DNA of 64,000 nucleotides from positions 11,592,944-11,656,943 of the forward strand of contig NC_087083.1 of NCBI RefSeq assembly GCF_026151205.1. Reading direction: 5' to 3'. This stretch comes from Bolinopsis microptera. Its lineage: Eukaryota > Ctenophora > Tentaculata > Lobata > Bolinopsidae. Positions 33,001 to 48,000 of the stretch are shown piece after piece. Within the stretch, counting starts at the first letter, position 1. Every line of letters starts with the position of its first letter. Made by a program: the position numbers and the translations under genes. The notes under the pieces were generated by a model. It did not search any database, had not been told where the DNA came from, and was given only the letters and a program-made list of their open reading frames with translations.

Positions 33001-36000
33001 ATCTTTTCTATATACTATCCAAGTGTTGCAATTACATAGGTTAGTCTTCGCCAGATCCACATAATTATTACCAGATCATTCCATTGATTGGCAAAGTAAA
33101 TATGATCTAACATAAATTTGAAAATTAAGAAAAATCAAGAAATGAATTAACCGTGAAACTATGCCGCAGCTAAAGAAACAGAAAGACCTACAATTGTTAA
33201 AACGAGGAAGCCTCCTAAGAAAAAATGTCTTGAATCCACGATAGATAAGAGGTAAAATAATCCAGCTCATTTGTTTTCAATTCCTTTAGGAGAAGGTTTT
33301 AGGTTGCTGATTACTATGATTTAATAAGGAGGGGAGGGAGGGGATGATTTTGATTTCGAGATACTTAGTACTAATAGTAGTAGTTTACTAATAATTATAA
33401 GCTAGGGCTCTTAGACCCCAGGCGCCCACCGGTGTCTGCGGGGCAACCATACCCATGTTCCAAATAACTCAACTATTTTTCAAATTTTTTATATTGTAGG
33501 GAATAATCGGGTTTGGATATATGAGGTGGCCAAACGTTGTATCGGTGTTAATAAAATAACACGTGTTTTACAAGTAAATAGTGCGCGTCCTTACGAGAAT
33601 TTTACTACACCGTTTTCAAATACTAATAGATCCAAGCCGACCGTGCAAGAGTACTTCCGTGCTATTCGGGAGCAGCAGGTAATCACTGATTACCATATCC
33701 AAAATCTTTGTCTTAATTAGTGCAAAAGTTGCTTAGTTGTCGGGGATATGTAATGATTGGTTCTTAGTTGTCGGAGTTGATTGGATTTCCCAAGCTAGCA
33801 TGTAAATTAGTTAACTAGGTAAAATTGACAGCTTCTTAGTTGTCTGTCAGCCGATCCAACTTTACTTTAATTTAGGAATATTTCATTTTATTCATCTGAG
33901 AGTTATAGAATCTGAAATCAAATTGGGGCTCGATGGTGCTGTAGTTGGACCCCCCCCCCCCCCCCCCCCCCATGGCTGTACTCTAAAGAAGTGTCAAGTA
34001 AGCATCAGAAGTTTGCATTTTTAGTGAATAACAGAACTAAGACAGAATATCAGTTCATAAAGTTTGCACAATTATACGATGGGATATAATGTACGTATAA
34101 GTATAACAAACACCGCACAAAATACGAAGTGAAACTGAAACACAAACAGACGGCTAAATGCGCGCTGAGTTTTCAAGTTCTGCAGGCATAAAATAATACC
34201 CTGATCGCCATGTTTTACTCTGATGCAAGCTTACGTCAATACTTTCCAGTTATGGATTTAAATGGTAACTACAATTGTACCATTACAGTTTCATTGCAGG
34301 GAAACTGTAATGGCACTTATTCCGATATGTATTGAAACTTACGACCTATAAAACGGTTAACGTAAGTACTACGTATTATTTTATTATACGTATTCGTACT
34401 ACGTATGAACTAAAATAATGCCTCACTGTCACCACAGCATCGAAGATTCGGTCCGACAGAAGACACTCCCCCGAGAAACACCAGTCAGGAAGTCACCGCG
34501 TATACGGGAAAAGGCGATAACACTCAGTGATAGTGACGATAGTGGCCCAGACCTTCTTCCAGTAACCATTGTGAGTCACTTTATTCAACTATTCCAGGCT
34601 GGCGCATGGTGGTCTAAAATCACCATTTTATGGCCAATTTTCTGTTTAATAACATTCTAAAAACAAACAGAGCATATTATTATTATCATGAAGACTAAAA
34701 AATTGTGATAAAATTCAGGAATATGGTTCTTCGCTATCGCACGAGTAAGTCGAGATGGCGCGGCGGTGTCAGAAAAATGAAGACATATATCTATACTGTA
34801 TTTCAAACTTGACAAAATATCCCCGGCAACGGCATAAAATACAATGCACTTCTGGGTAATAGCCCAATTATTTACGACATCGGCTAAAATTTGGACATAA
34901 TTGACTGTACCAGGTAGGGCAGTATAAACTTGTTTATAAGGATAATATAAACTTGTTTATAAGGGTTTAATATACACCAAATCATAAAAAGTATTAAGGT
35001 CAGCGTAAAGGGGGGTGAACACATATTTTTCAGTTTTCACATATCTGACAGAGCTACTGGAGAAGAACAAGTAGAAAAAAAACTGCATCCAAAGTCTGAC
35101 ATAGGGTAAAGCTCAACTTTTGGAAAACACTGGTCACTCCTTGAACCTAAAACTTAGCATGGGTGTTCCTGATGGACGAAAGGAGAATTAAGTCTCACTC
35201 ACTGTAAAACAAAATACATCATGTATTGTCGACGTTTCGACTACATGCCTTTGTCATGAACGAAACGTTCAGATTTAATTAGCTCAATAGATGCAGTAGA
35301 TTTTTTCCGATCCATGACTCAAAGTGCCGAAGGCACAAAAGAGTCAAGGACAAGGGTTAGCGAACGAGGTTTTTTTTGTATATGGTAGCTTGCGACCGTG
35401 CGTGCGAGCGTGCGTACAGTTATCGCCCACGTGTCTACCTGCGCAAAGTTATTTTGCGCGATAATCTGAACTGACCAAGTACATTATTAATTTCACCATG
35501 TACGTATCCCAATAATAATAGCATATTATTATTATTTTGAGTTAGTATTACTATTTTGCACAGATCCGTGTCAGGTTGCATAAACAATAAACATATAGTT
35601 ATACACGATTTTCAAACTCAATATGGGATTATAATTATATTAACTGGGCAGCACTCGGCCTGTCACTCCGTCATATCTGCATGCTTATAAACAGTAAAGA
35701 CTGGGGTCCCCAGGTTGTAAGGATTCGATAAAATACGCCATCACGGATCGGGAAATTGAGCGGCCATCCACAAAAGAAAAGCGGCCGCATTTTTTGTTAG
35801 TGTTGTAATCAGTTTTAAAATGTCGTCCCCAGTAATCCATCATTACTGACCCACTCAAGAGAGCGAAAAACGAAACTCATGAAAGAAAGTGCCAGTCAAT
35901 GTTTACTCAGAAATGAATAATTGCAATAATTTTAACTACACCATATGTTTCTAAAATTCTCATAATGTAAAAAATCAAACCTGATACACACATCGCGTAT

Positions 36001-39000
36001 AAACTATTAAATTTAATAATTGCAACAATTATTGCAAAAAAATTGGTTACTAAACATTAGAAAATGTGATTAGTAAATTATTTTCATATCCGAAAATTGC
36101 TCTTTAACAAGGTCACATTCATCAAATATGGCGTGCACTCTACAGTGAAGTTGAAATATAGGACTCAAACAGAATTGATATTAGTTTCTAAGATTAAGTG
36201 TGATAGAATATTATATATAATATATATAAATATAGGTATGATTGTTGAGGCTCTCAAAGTTAACACAGTCTATTTAACAACCCTACACAATATAAGTCCA
36301 ATACCAACCAGTATAAATACTCCTGCTCCGCCTCCCAGGACAGGAACTTCGCTTTCTCTAGACAAAGTAAAACCTGACAGTACTATTCCTAATGCAACAG
36401 ATAAGTTTATTGCCAGATTGTTGACTGCAGTTGATCGAACTCCCAAACCTTTGGTTGGTAGACCCCATCTTTCATAGAGGACGAATTTGCTCATTATGGA
36501 TAGGTTTGCAACTGCAGCATCTCCTATTCCTACCAACACAGAACCTACTTCGAAACCGTATGGGAATTGTAGGAATGAAAACTTGGTTGTGGACCCAAAA
36601 GTAAAAATATATCCGGTATGAAAAGCAACGTTCCCAAAAATCATTGCAGAAAAAACATTCAACTTCTTGTCAGTAATATATGCAAGTACAAGTGCGGAGA
36701 TAAGAGCGAAGACATTAAGACTATTCATTAATAGAACTGCAGTGTCGAAATCCTTACCCGAGAATGTAAAAATTCTCTCTGTAAGGTTGAAAATGAGGAT
36801 ATTGTATAAAACATTGTTCAGGAATAGTGCTATCTCAGGCATGTAGAATGCTATTTTCCTGATACAGCTAATCCTGTCACTCCCTTTTTGGGAGTCAACA
36901 AAATCTTCAAGAGAGCCTGCATTTTCAAGAAGTCTTTTGTTATCAATACTCTGGGCCCGTCTTTGGACCACTTTGATTGCCGGTATTAGGAACAAGGGTA
37001 GGCAGGTAAAAGCTGCTAATCCTAGTCCGACAAACAGCCACCCTCCCCATGAGTACAGTTGCGCTGCTAGAATACTTGAGATGATGTTTGCTACGTGCAT
37101 GGAACAGCTTATTATTATTATGAGAATTTTGTATTCTTGCAGATAGAGGTCTACCATTTCTCCCTGAAAAAATATCATATTCAGGTCATTTATAAATGAA
37201 GGCAAGGCCTCTAGCGTAGCCTTTCACAATTGTCATGTTGAGTTAATATCAATAGTATATTTTTTCCAGGCATGGATCCACGGGTTGGGGGTGCAGAATC
37301 AGAAACTTTTATCAGATATTAGACGGTGAATTTGATCTATTTATCAGAGGTGATTTCATCTAAATCACATTCTGGTCAATGAATTTAATAACGAATTGAC
37401 AACCACAGCAGTTGAGGAATTCCAGCATAGGACCCTGGCCTGCACCCCCAAAATGTCTTTGCTGGATCCATGTCTGAAGCTGTTTGATCTAAGAATGACA
37501 TTTCATATATAATATTCGATTCGCCATAAGTAGAAACATGATTATCTTTCTAAATTTATATCTGTATTGCTGCTTAGAAATGAGGTATATAAACCCGCTC
37601 ATAGACCAACGTGACAACACAATATAATATAATTAGAATATATTACCTGCAAAAGCAATACTAGCAAGCCAGTTGTCAATCCCTGGAGTGACCTCAATAC
37701 GGAAATTATTACGAACGCCAGTCGACCATCCGGATACCTCTCCAAAACCACGTCTAGAACTCCCATCAGGGCTAGAAAAAGTGCATTGAGAAAGAACAGT
37801 ACTGCACATCTTGTGATGACAGGACTTTGTGTTATGGCCTTTGGAAAGAACCGAAACAGATACGGACTCACCGCTGTAGTAATAAGTGTCATCGAGATCG
37901 CAATGGTACCTTTTGAAATGAAGAATTGAATGTTTACAAAATGAAATAGAGATAAATAGATATAATTCTTCAATTTTGTTCAAAAATAATCTAAATTTTT
38001 TGCCTTCCACGAGATTATGATCTGCCTTACATTTTGAGGAGTTAAAGAGGTGTAATTAAGTATTGAGTCACAGACTTCACAAAATTCAAATTAATATTCC
38101 TTACCGATGGTGCTGTTTAAATTCCTCTTCTTTAAGAACTCAAAATAGAATCCGCTAGTAAAGTTTCTAGTTGCCATGGCTGCCATACAACCCATACAGG
38201 AAAATAGAACAATAATTGCCAATTCCCAACTCCTCAGTTTATTTGTACCTGCGATGAAGATAGTGTTATCGTTGTTAAAATTCGTACCACTCGCCTGCTA
38301 ATCATTGACATACTCATAGTCTATTTTTCTGTTTCACTATCGTTCTTACCATAGCGTTCAATTCCTTTTTTCTCGCTATTTTTCGAATTAACATTTTGAA
38401 CCGTTCCATAATTTGCTATTACTCTGTCCTTCATGCCGACATTTTTCTGAAAAATTTTTAATGTCCATCAATCATTGCCCTGTTTTGCCATAAAGCAGTG
38501 GTCAACTCAGACATGCTGTATTACTAAATAAAAAAATTTAAAGAAGAAAAAATACCAAATACAACGTATTGAAAAGGACACATTTTATCAGAAAAGCTCG
38601 TTAAAAATTACACAGCAGTCGTGAAATCTACAGTGGAAAGTGGGGTGAAAAACGAATGAAAATAATCGAAACGAAAAGTGTTCACGAGGATATAATGGTT
38701 AAAATGCAGAACGAGAATGGCACAAACTCAGGGATAGCCAAACGTGCACCATGTACGTGGGTCAGCAATATGAGGGTCAGCAATATTCTGAGAAATTAAA
38801 ATTTTCCAACTATTACATACAGAGGGTCGTCATAATTCGGAATCGCAATAGATGGAAGTTAAACTTCTTGTTCCTATTTGCGTTCGTTTTCTGGTCGGGT
38901 TGGGCGCAAAACTTCCACCCAAAGTATCCTCCGGAAAGTTAACTTCATGATATCATGATCCATGTTTTTTTTTCGCCGCATGGAGGAATATAATGAATAC

Positions 39001-42000
39001 TATATATATATTTCGCAGTGGAGTTCCCCTGAAGACACCCTGAAAATGTTGAAATTTGATAAAATGTGGCTAATGAGTAATTATTCAATAAATACAGCGC
39101 GGACACAATAATTCGAAGAAAACAAACTTTTCGAGGAAAACTTTCAACGAACTCAAACTTAAGGGGCCATCTACTTAATAGGACGTCCGGCATAGAGGGT
39201 GGGGGTCGTTAAAATGTTGTGAAAAATTAAATTGCTACCAACTTTTGAGCTTATGTTACTCATGACATAATTTATGTTCTATAACATGGTTTCTTTTCAG
39301 TGCCGACAGCCGCTGAAGACGACAGAGAACACGGTGCCTCCTGTAACGGGAAAAAGAAGAAAGGTAACGAAGCAGTCCAGCACGCCCCGCAGTGAGAACT
39401 TCAGCAAACCCAGAAGTGCTCACGAAAGTGGGGACCTGCCCATGGAGCTGAAGAAAATAACAAACAGTAATGTTAATACCAGGTGAGGATACTGGCTGCG
39501 TACTTACTTTGGTTACTTTGGTTGTGTTTATCCTCGTAGCAGGAAGGCTCATCAGATTTCTGACCACCTCGATGGCGAGTAGTCTACCAGAGAATTAGAC
39601 CAGCTGCAGCTATAACCGGAAGTCGGAGGGTTGTCCGGTATCAAAGCAATAAACTTGGACAAACTAACTTTAAACGACTCAAAAGTAGCTTCAGCTTTAA
39701 TACTATCAGGCACTTTGTTCCATAGTTTTGGTCCTCTTACAGCAAATGAGCTGTCATAGAGTGTCTGGTTGCTCGAGGAACTCAACCTAGACAGGGAAGG
39801 GATGATTGCTCGGGTACCATGTCTGGATGTTTTTGAGACCTAATATTGCTGCAATTGGGGACAACATTGTGAAGGATCTTCCACGTCATCAGAATGGTGT
39901 ACTGTTCCCTTCTGCGCTGCAGTGACATCAGCTTTAGATGTGAAAGCCTCTCCCAGATTGTCCGGGCAGATTGAACTATTAATAATATTCAACATTTAAA
40001 CTGATCCTGTTATTGAAGTTTCACTGTTACCTATTATACCCATATAACCATCCTAAGTAGAGGATAAAAAACAATAGTTTCATACTTGTGTACTATACAG
40101 TATACATGTTTACTATACTTGTGTACTATACATGTTTACTATACGTGTGTACTATACATGTGTATTATACTTTTTACTATACGTGTGTACTATGCATGTG
40201 TACTATACATTTCCACTATACGTGTGTACTATACATGTGTACTATACTTGTGTACTATACTTGTGTACTATACATGTGTAATATACTTGTGAACTATACT
40301 TGTGTACTATACAGTATACATGTTTACTATACTTGTGTACTATACATGTTTACTATACGTGTGTACTATACATGTGTACTATACTTTTTACTATACGTGT
40401 GTACTATACATGTGTACTATACAGTATACATGTTTACTATACTTGTGTACTATACATGTTTACTATACGTGTGTACTATACATGTGTACTATACTTTTTA
40501 CTATACGTGTGTACTATACATGTGTACTATACATTTCCACTATACGTGTGTACTATACATGTGTACTATACTTGTGTACTATACTTGTGTACTATACATG
40601 TGTACTATACTTGTGAACTATACTTAGCTTGTGTACTATACAGTATACATGTTTACTATACTTGTGTACTATACATGTTTACTATACTTGTGTACTATAC
40701 ATGTTTACTATACGTGTGTACTATACATGTGTACTATACTTTTTACTATACGTGTGTACTATACATGTGTACTATACATTTCCACTATACGTGTGTACTA
40801 TACATGTGTACTATACTTGTGTACTATACTTGTGTACTATACATGTGTACTATACTTGTGAACTATACTTGTGTACTATACATTTTTACTATACGTGTGT
40901 ACTATACTTGTGTACTATACTTGTGTACTATACTTGTGTACTATACATTTTTACTATACATGTGTACTATACTTGTGTACTATACATGTGTACTATACGT
41001 ATGTACTATACTTGTGTACTATACATGTGTACTATACATATGTACTATACTTGTGTAACTATACATGTGTACTATACTTGTGTACTATACATGTTTACTA
41101 TACGTGTTTACTATACATGTGTACTATACTTGTGAACTATACTTGTGTACTAAACATTTTTACTATACGTGTGTACTATACTTGTGTACTATACTTGTGT
41201 ACTATACTTGTGTACTATACATGTGTACTATACTTGTGTACTATACATGTGTACTATACGTGTGTACTATACTTGTGTACTATACATGTTTACTATATTT
41301 GTGTACTATACTTGTGTACTATACATGTTTACTATACTTGTGTACTATACATGTTTACTATACGTGTGTACTATACATGTGTACTATACTTTTTACTATA
41401 CGTGTGTACTATACATGTGTACTATACATTTCCACTATACGTGTGTACTATACATGTGTACTATACTTGTGTACTATACTTGTGTACTATACATGTGTAC
41501 TATACTTGTGAACTATACTTGTGTACTATACATTTTTACTATACGTGTGTACTATACTTGTGTACTATACTTGTGTACTATACTTGTGTACTATACATTT
41601 TTACTATACATGTGTACTATACTTGTGTAGTATACATGTGTACTATACGTGTGTACTATACTTGTGTACTATACATGTATACTATACATATGTACTATAC
41701 TTGTGTAACTATACATGTGTACTATACATGTGTACTATACGTGTGTACTATACATGTGTACTATACATGTGTACTATACGTGTGTACTATACGTGTGTAC
41801 TATACGTGTGTACTATACATGTGTACTATACATGTGTACTATACGTGTGTACTATACGTGTGTACTATACATGTGTACTATACATGTGTACTATACGTGT
41901 GTACTATACGTGTGTACTATACGTGTGTACTATACGTGTGTACTATACTTGTGTACTATACATTTTTACTATACATGTGTACTATACTTGTGTACTATAC

Positions 42001-45000
42001 ATGTGTACTATACGTGTGTACTATACTTGTGTACTATACATGTGTACTATACATATGTACTATACTTGTGTAACTATACATGTGTACTATACATGTTTAC
42101 TATACATGTGTACTATACGTGTGTACTATACATGTGTACTATACTTGTGTACTATACATGTGTACTATACATGTGTACTATACTTGTGTAATATACATGT
42201 TTACTATACTTGTGTACTATACATGTGTACTATACTTGTGTACTATACGTGTGTACTATACATGTGTACTATACATGTGTACTATACTTGTGTAATATAC
42301 TTGTGTACTATACATGTGTACTATACATGTGTACTATACATGTGTACTATACATGTGTACTATACATGTGTACTATACATGTGTACTATACGTGTGTACT
42401 ATACATGTGTACTATACATGTGTACTATACGTGTGTACTATACATGTGTACTATACATGTGTACTATACATGTGTACTATACTTGTGTAATATACTTGTG
42501 TACTATACGTGTGTACTATACATTTTACTATACGTGTGTACTATACATGTGTACTATACATTTTACTATACATTTTACTATACGTGTGTACTATACATGT
42601 GTACTATACATTTTACTATACATGTGTACTATACATGTGTACTATACGTGTGTACTATACATGTGTACTATACATGTGTACTATACGTGTGTACTATACA
42701 TGTGTATTATACAATATGTGGGTTAATAACATTACTCATCAGGAGCACTCCACCAACCGCCTCCTCCAAGCGCCTTCTCAACAACCAGCCTGAAAAGCGT
42801 TCCAGAAAAGAGCCAACGTTGAACGACTCAAAACCAGAGGTTGTCCAGATTCCAGATAAACTTACTGTTGGAAAAAGGAAAGGCAATATCACTTCAAAAG
42901 TTGTTAAGGTAGTCCCAGTCTTTAACAGCCTTAATATCAATGTTTAAAATTTTGATCGTTTTCATCAATTTTCGTGGCAGTAATGTTCAGAAACTTTCAC
43001 ATATTACGTTAGCGGCACAGGGAGGAAAGAGTTATGTAACAAGAAATGCGGCCGCTTTTCTTTTGTGGATGGCCGCTCAATTTCCCGATCTGTGATGGCG
43101 TATTTTATCATATTCCGTACAACCTGGGGATCCCAGGCTTTACTATTTATACTTTATAAGCATGCAAATACGGCGGAGTGATAGGCCGAGCGCCGCCCAG
43201 TTAATTCTATATTAAATCTGAAAATCGTGTACATTTCTATCATGTAACATGCACTAACCATATGTTTATTGTTTATGCAACCTGATATGACACGGATCTG
43301 ACCAAAATAGTAATACTAACTCGAAATAATATGCTATCAATAAGTGCCTAGTGGGATACCTACATGGTGAAATTAACGATTTACTTGATCGCCAATAATA
43401 ATTTAATTCAGAATATCTCGCAAAATAACTTTGCTGTGAGAAGATGAAGATCAGACCTCGTTATTTGTGCAGTTATATTAGGAACGTGGGCGACATACTC
43501 GCAAGCTACCGTATACGGAAAAAACTCGTTCGCTAACCCTCACACAGAAGTCATGGATCGGGAAAAAATGCTAACAGGGAGTCTCATTGGCACTGTTACT
43601 AACATTTTCGTGAACCGCTGCTACAATTAAAATTCTGCTCAGATAAAAAAATCGGCAGCACCAAAAAAGTCTCAAGGACCGAAGAAAGCAGGTATTGAGG
43701 CCCCTCTACCAGTGAACTCCGTGATTGTGAACTCCACTCAGAAAACAAAGTAAGCAACTGGCAACATTATTATAATTGGAAGTGTTTATTTTCTTGTTAT
43801 TAACCCATTCAGTTCGTTTAGCTCTATCTTTTGAACCAAGTCATTTATTGAGTGACATCGTTCATTAAATCTGCTATACTTGGGGGGGGGGGGGGGGGGG
43901 GGCAACGCCCCAAAAGGCCCCACACATATCGAAAATCCGAAAAGGGCCCTAGATATCGGGGCCGATTGAATAAACCATTGATCCAACGGAATCTTTAGCC
44001 CACTCCCTAGACTAGTTACTAACCACCTGGCCACTCAGCCTTTAAATGTTAAAATTGTGTGTGACTAAAATTGTGCGTGACTAAAATTGTGCGTGACCAA
44101 AATTGGTAAAGAAAGTATGTGCTACTTTGTTATGTTCGAAAAAAGGAAGTAGATGACGTTCAGAATAGGAAGTTGTCTCATCCAATGTGTTTCTGAGAAA
44201 AGGGTTTAAGTTATTAACTTTCTTCCCAGGTACACTCTAGAAGAAGTATTAGGATCAGGTGGATTTGGTTATATCTACATAGTCACCGTCGAGGGCACAA
44301 AGCGCAAAGCTGTCATGAAAGTCGTAAGTTATAAATATAATTAAATGTAACAATATCTGGGGGGGGGGGGCCAACCATATTAAAGTTTTTTAAGTATATC
44401 CCCGGGTCAAAATCGGAAAAAATCCTACATTTTAATATACTTTAATATACCTACAATTAGAAGATTTATATTCTTCGTTAAGATTTACATGATGAACTAT
44501 ATTTTTCACTCAGATTCGCAAGATAAGCCTGTTTTAGGACTAGTACATGAATTTCCATCCAGATTGGTCAAAAATTGGCTGAGCTATGAGCTTTAAAAAA
44601 ATATGCCCATATTTGGGCATACGCTTTTGCCCAAATTCGCTTTTGCCCAAATTCGATAAAATTTCAATATTTTTTAATGAGACTAACTCTATGTGAAAGA
44701 TATAACTCAGTGTTTGTTGAATATAGTGGATATTAAGTAAAAAGACCTCCATGAACAAAATTGGGAAAATTGCACATAATATCTCGGTTCGGAATACTAG
44801 CCAAAATGGCTTCATTAAAATTGAAATATCTCCATCAGTTTTCAATATTTTTTCAAGAACTTTTTGGAATCGATTGAGAATTGCATTTCAAGCTTATTTT
44901 GGGCAACAATTTTTGATGTAGGCCTCCAAGGAGATAGGGATATATTAAAGTATATTGTAGGTATATTAAAGTATATTAAAGTATATCCCCGGGTCAAAAT

Positions 45001-48000
45001 CGGGAAAAATCCTACATTTTAATATACTTTAATATGGTTGCCCCCCCCCCCCCCCCCCCCCCCCAATATCTGGACAGGGACTCTTGACAAACTCCGCTCT
45101 ATTTAAAACGGTAGCTTGGCTTTTTCGATTTATCGAACTTTTAAGGGGGGTTCAGGCTAGGAAACATGAATTTGATCGTTTAGGTCTTGGGTTGTGGTTA
45201 GGGTTATGGATAGCTTCGGGGCTATGGTTAGGGTTGGGATTTCTTAGATCTTTTCTGAGATTCATAAATTTTATAGATTCTTTTCTGAGACTCAGATTTC
45301 TTAGATTTCGTTTTCAAAATCACCTGGACACCCTTTTGATAATGATTACTGAGTAGATTATACTAACCATTTGACATGAGTTCCACATACAGGAGCCTCA
45401 AGATAATGGACCCTTATTCAGCGAGATGCACTTCTATCAGCGTGCTGGAAAGAGTGACCAGCTCCAATCCTGGACCAAATCTAACAAACTCAAATACTTG
45501 GGGATACCCGAGATGTATGGGTTTGGGATACACCTTTACAACAAGATCAAATACAGGTAGGGAGTATCTGTGTGTTAAATGTTCATTAGTTTCAGAATAG
45601 GAAATATAAGCATAGCTTTCCTTAAGTTTTTTTTTTAAATGAGGTGTGCAGTCAGTGTAGCTTTCGTTGCAATTACCGAGCTCTCTTATCTTTTGTAACT
45701 TGCGATAAGTTTAGTTTACTGCTACCGCGTAGTTACTAGTTAGCCTTTGCGTGTGTACTTGTACATTCCTATACAAGTACACTATGGAGGATGATCTTAA
45801 TGTGACCCAATCTCTGGAGGAAATTCAAGCATTCGATTATGATGAACTGGAAAATGTTGAGGGCTGTGTTACTAAGTGGTTCATTGCGTTGGAAAAGAAC
45901 TGAAAATCGAAAACGTCAACCATGATATTTATGAAGATATGTTTATAAAAGGACTCTGGCACTCTGGCTTGTGGAGGCAATAGACCTCGTTCGACGGCAG
46001 GAATGCCAGATCGCTAGCATGACGGAGAATGGAGATCATCCATTGCTTCAAGACGGAAGCGTTAGCAAACAAGGAAAAGGTGATCAGGCTGCAGGGCCAG
46101 CTGCTTGTGCAGAGGGACAAACAACTACAGTTGCTTAAGACGTCGGTTGAAGAGACAGTGCAAACAACGGTGGAGTCAGGGATTCAGAGCTACAGTGCAG
46201 CTGTACAACAGAACAGTGCAAGTGGTACGGTCTACAACAGTAACATTCTGAAGAAGGTGATGAAGAGTGTGGCTGCAGAGGAGGACAGGAGCAAGAACCT
46301 GATTGTGTTTGGGCTGAAAGAAGAGGAGAAAGAACAGCTTCCAGCGCTAGTAACCGCAGTTTTGGAGGAGATTAGAGAGAAACCTCATTTCGAAGCGACT
46401 AGAGTCGGCTAGAGTCGACCAGTCAAGATCACCGTCCCAAGCTCAACAACAGTTCATCAGATTCTAATGAAAACAGGGAGACTGAGGCTAGTTGAGACCC
46501 ACAAAGATGTATGGATCTGTCCAGATAGATCCAGCGAAGAACGAGCAACGAGGAAGTATCTGGTCACTGACCTGAAGAAGGAGAGGGCTGAACAGACTCA
46601 TACAGCCTCGTTTTTTATTGTTTCACACTTTTCATATTTTATAATTTTATTACTAGGTGGAGGTGATGTTATTGAGACTTTGGCCGGCCATAAAACTCGT
46701 GTTTTGAAAGTTTTGAAAGTTGTCCTCTGTACTTTTTTCACGCTTTTTAGCATTTATACATTTCGGCCCAATTTATATGTTTGTTCGATTTAATGTACAT
46801 TTGTATATTTGCTATTTTGTAAAAGTATCAAATCAGCATTCAGCATTTAATAAATTATTGATGATTTAAAGTATAAAGCTGCCAAAAAGAGGAAAAAATA
46901 AATGAGCAAAAAGAAAAGAGGAAAGAAGGACTAGAGAAAATAAAAGGGAGAAATTGCCAAACTTTTCTCAATTTACTTAGTTTATTCCACGGATTTTCTG
47001 ACCTCCCTTATTTCGAAAACGGTCGCAAAGGTATTTTAAGATATATCCATGTGAGGAATGACCATTGATTTGATCTCTTTCTAATTGGTATATGCCTTGG
47101 TCAGGTACTTGGTTATGCCGTTATTCGAAGGAGACCTATTAAAGAAGCACGAAGAACACAAGAAGAAATTCTCCATACAGACTGCCCTTATCCTCTGTAT
47201 TCGGTAAATGTTTGAACTTCTTAGCTTGTTTAATACAGGATGGCCCAGAAGTAACTGCCCACAGGCAACCCTTTAACTTTGACACGAATAACATGAGTTA
47301 TTAAAGTCAGAGGGGGGTAAAAATAAATTTTCCAGTTTTCACATATTATGTGTTAGAGCTGCTGGAAACGAACAAGGAAAAAAACCGGACTGAAACTTGA
47401 ATTTGTCAAAAATCACATTGTGTCATTTTGTTAACCTCATATTTCAAGAATAAAAGCAAAAATCAAGATTCTAAAACATAACGTTTTTGCGTGACACCCC
47501 AAAGAACACCCGTACCGAGTTTCAGCTCCTGGTTGTGGTCTTTTCCAAAAGTGAAGGTTAACCTTTTTTGAGTTTAAGTTTAAGTTTTACATGTAATTAC
47601 AGGTAAACCGCAATATTTGTTGCGCGATATCTCAAAAACGCAAGGTCAAATCTCAGTTCGGTTTTTTTCTTCTTTTTCGTTTCCAACAGCTCTAGCTCAT
47701 GTGTGAAAACTGGAAAAATGATTTTAACCCCCCCCCCCCCCTTCTGGCCTTAAAGGGTTGCGTGTGGCCCTGTTCGTCGTCCGCCCCGCGTTTTAGCATG
47801 TTTAACAAGACTAATATACTGGAGGGGGGTGTAGTATAGTCCCTCAGCATATTACAATGCATATTCCCTGCAGGATGGTAGAAGCACTGCAGTACATGCA
47901 CGAGGCTAGCTACGTGCACGCAGATATCAAGAGCGCTAATATTCTCCTCAGGAACGGCGGCAAAGAGGTACGATTATATTCTACTGCATTTATGTGCATC

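Noticed and set aside
40084-42947. Several overlapping + strand frames up to 401 codons ([12 protein letters not shown] repeats)
   Set aside because: The 13-bp repeat has no stop in any forward frame. Only the end of one frame (from 42743) is real, as VRK exon 6.
43881-43990. Another G-run foldback element
   Set aside because: There is a G run and partial complementarity (ggccccacacatatc against gatatcggggcc), but no C-run end or flanking duplication was found.
45084-45356. 90-codon frame with [19 protein letters not shown]
   Set aside because: Low-complexity translation of gttagggtt-like repeats in a VRK intron; no family resemblance.
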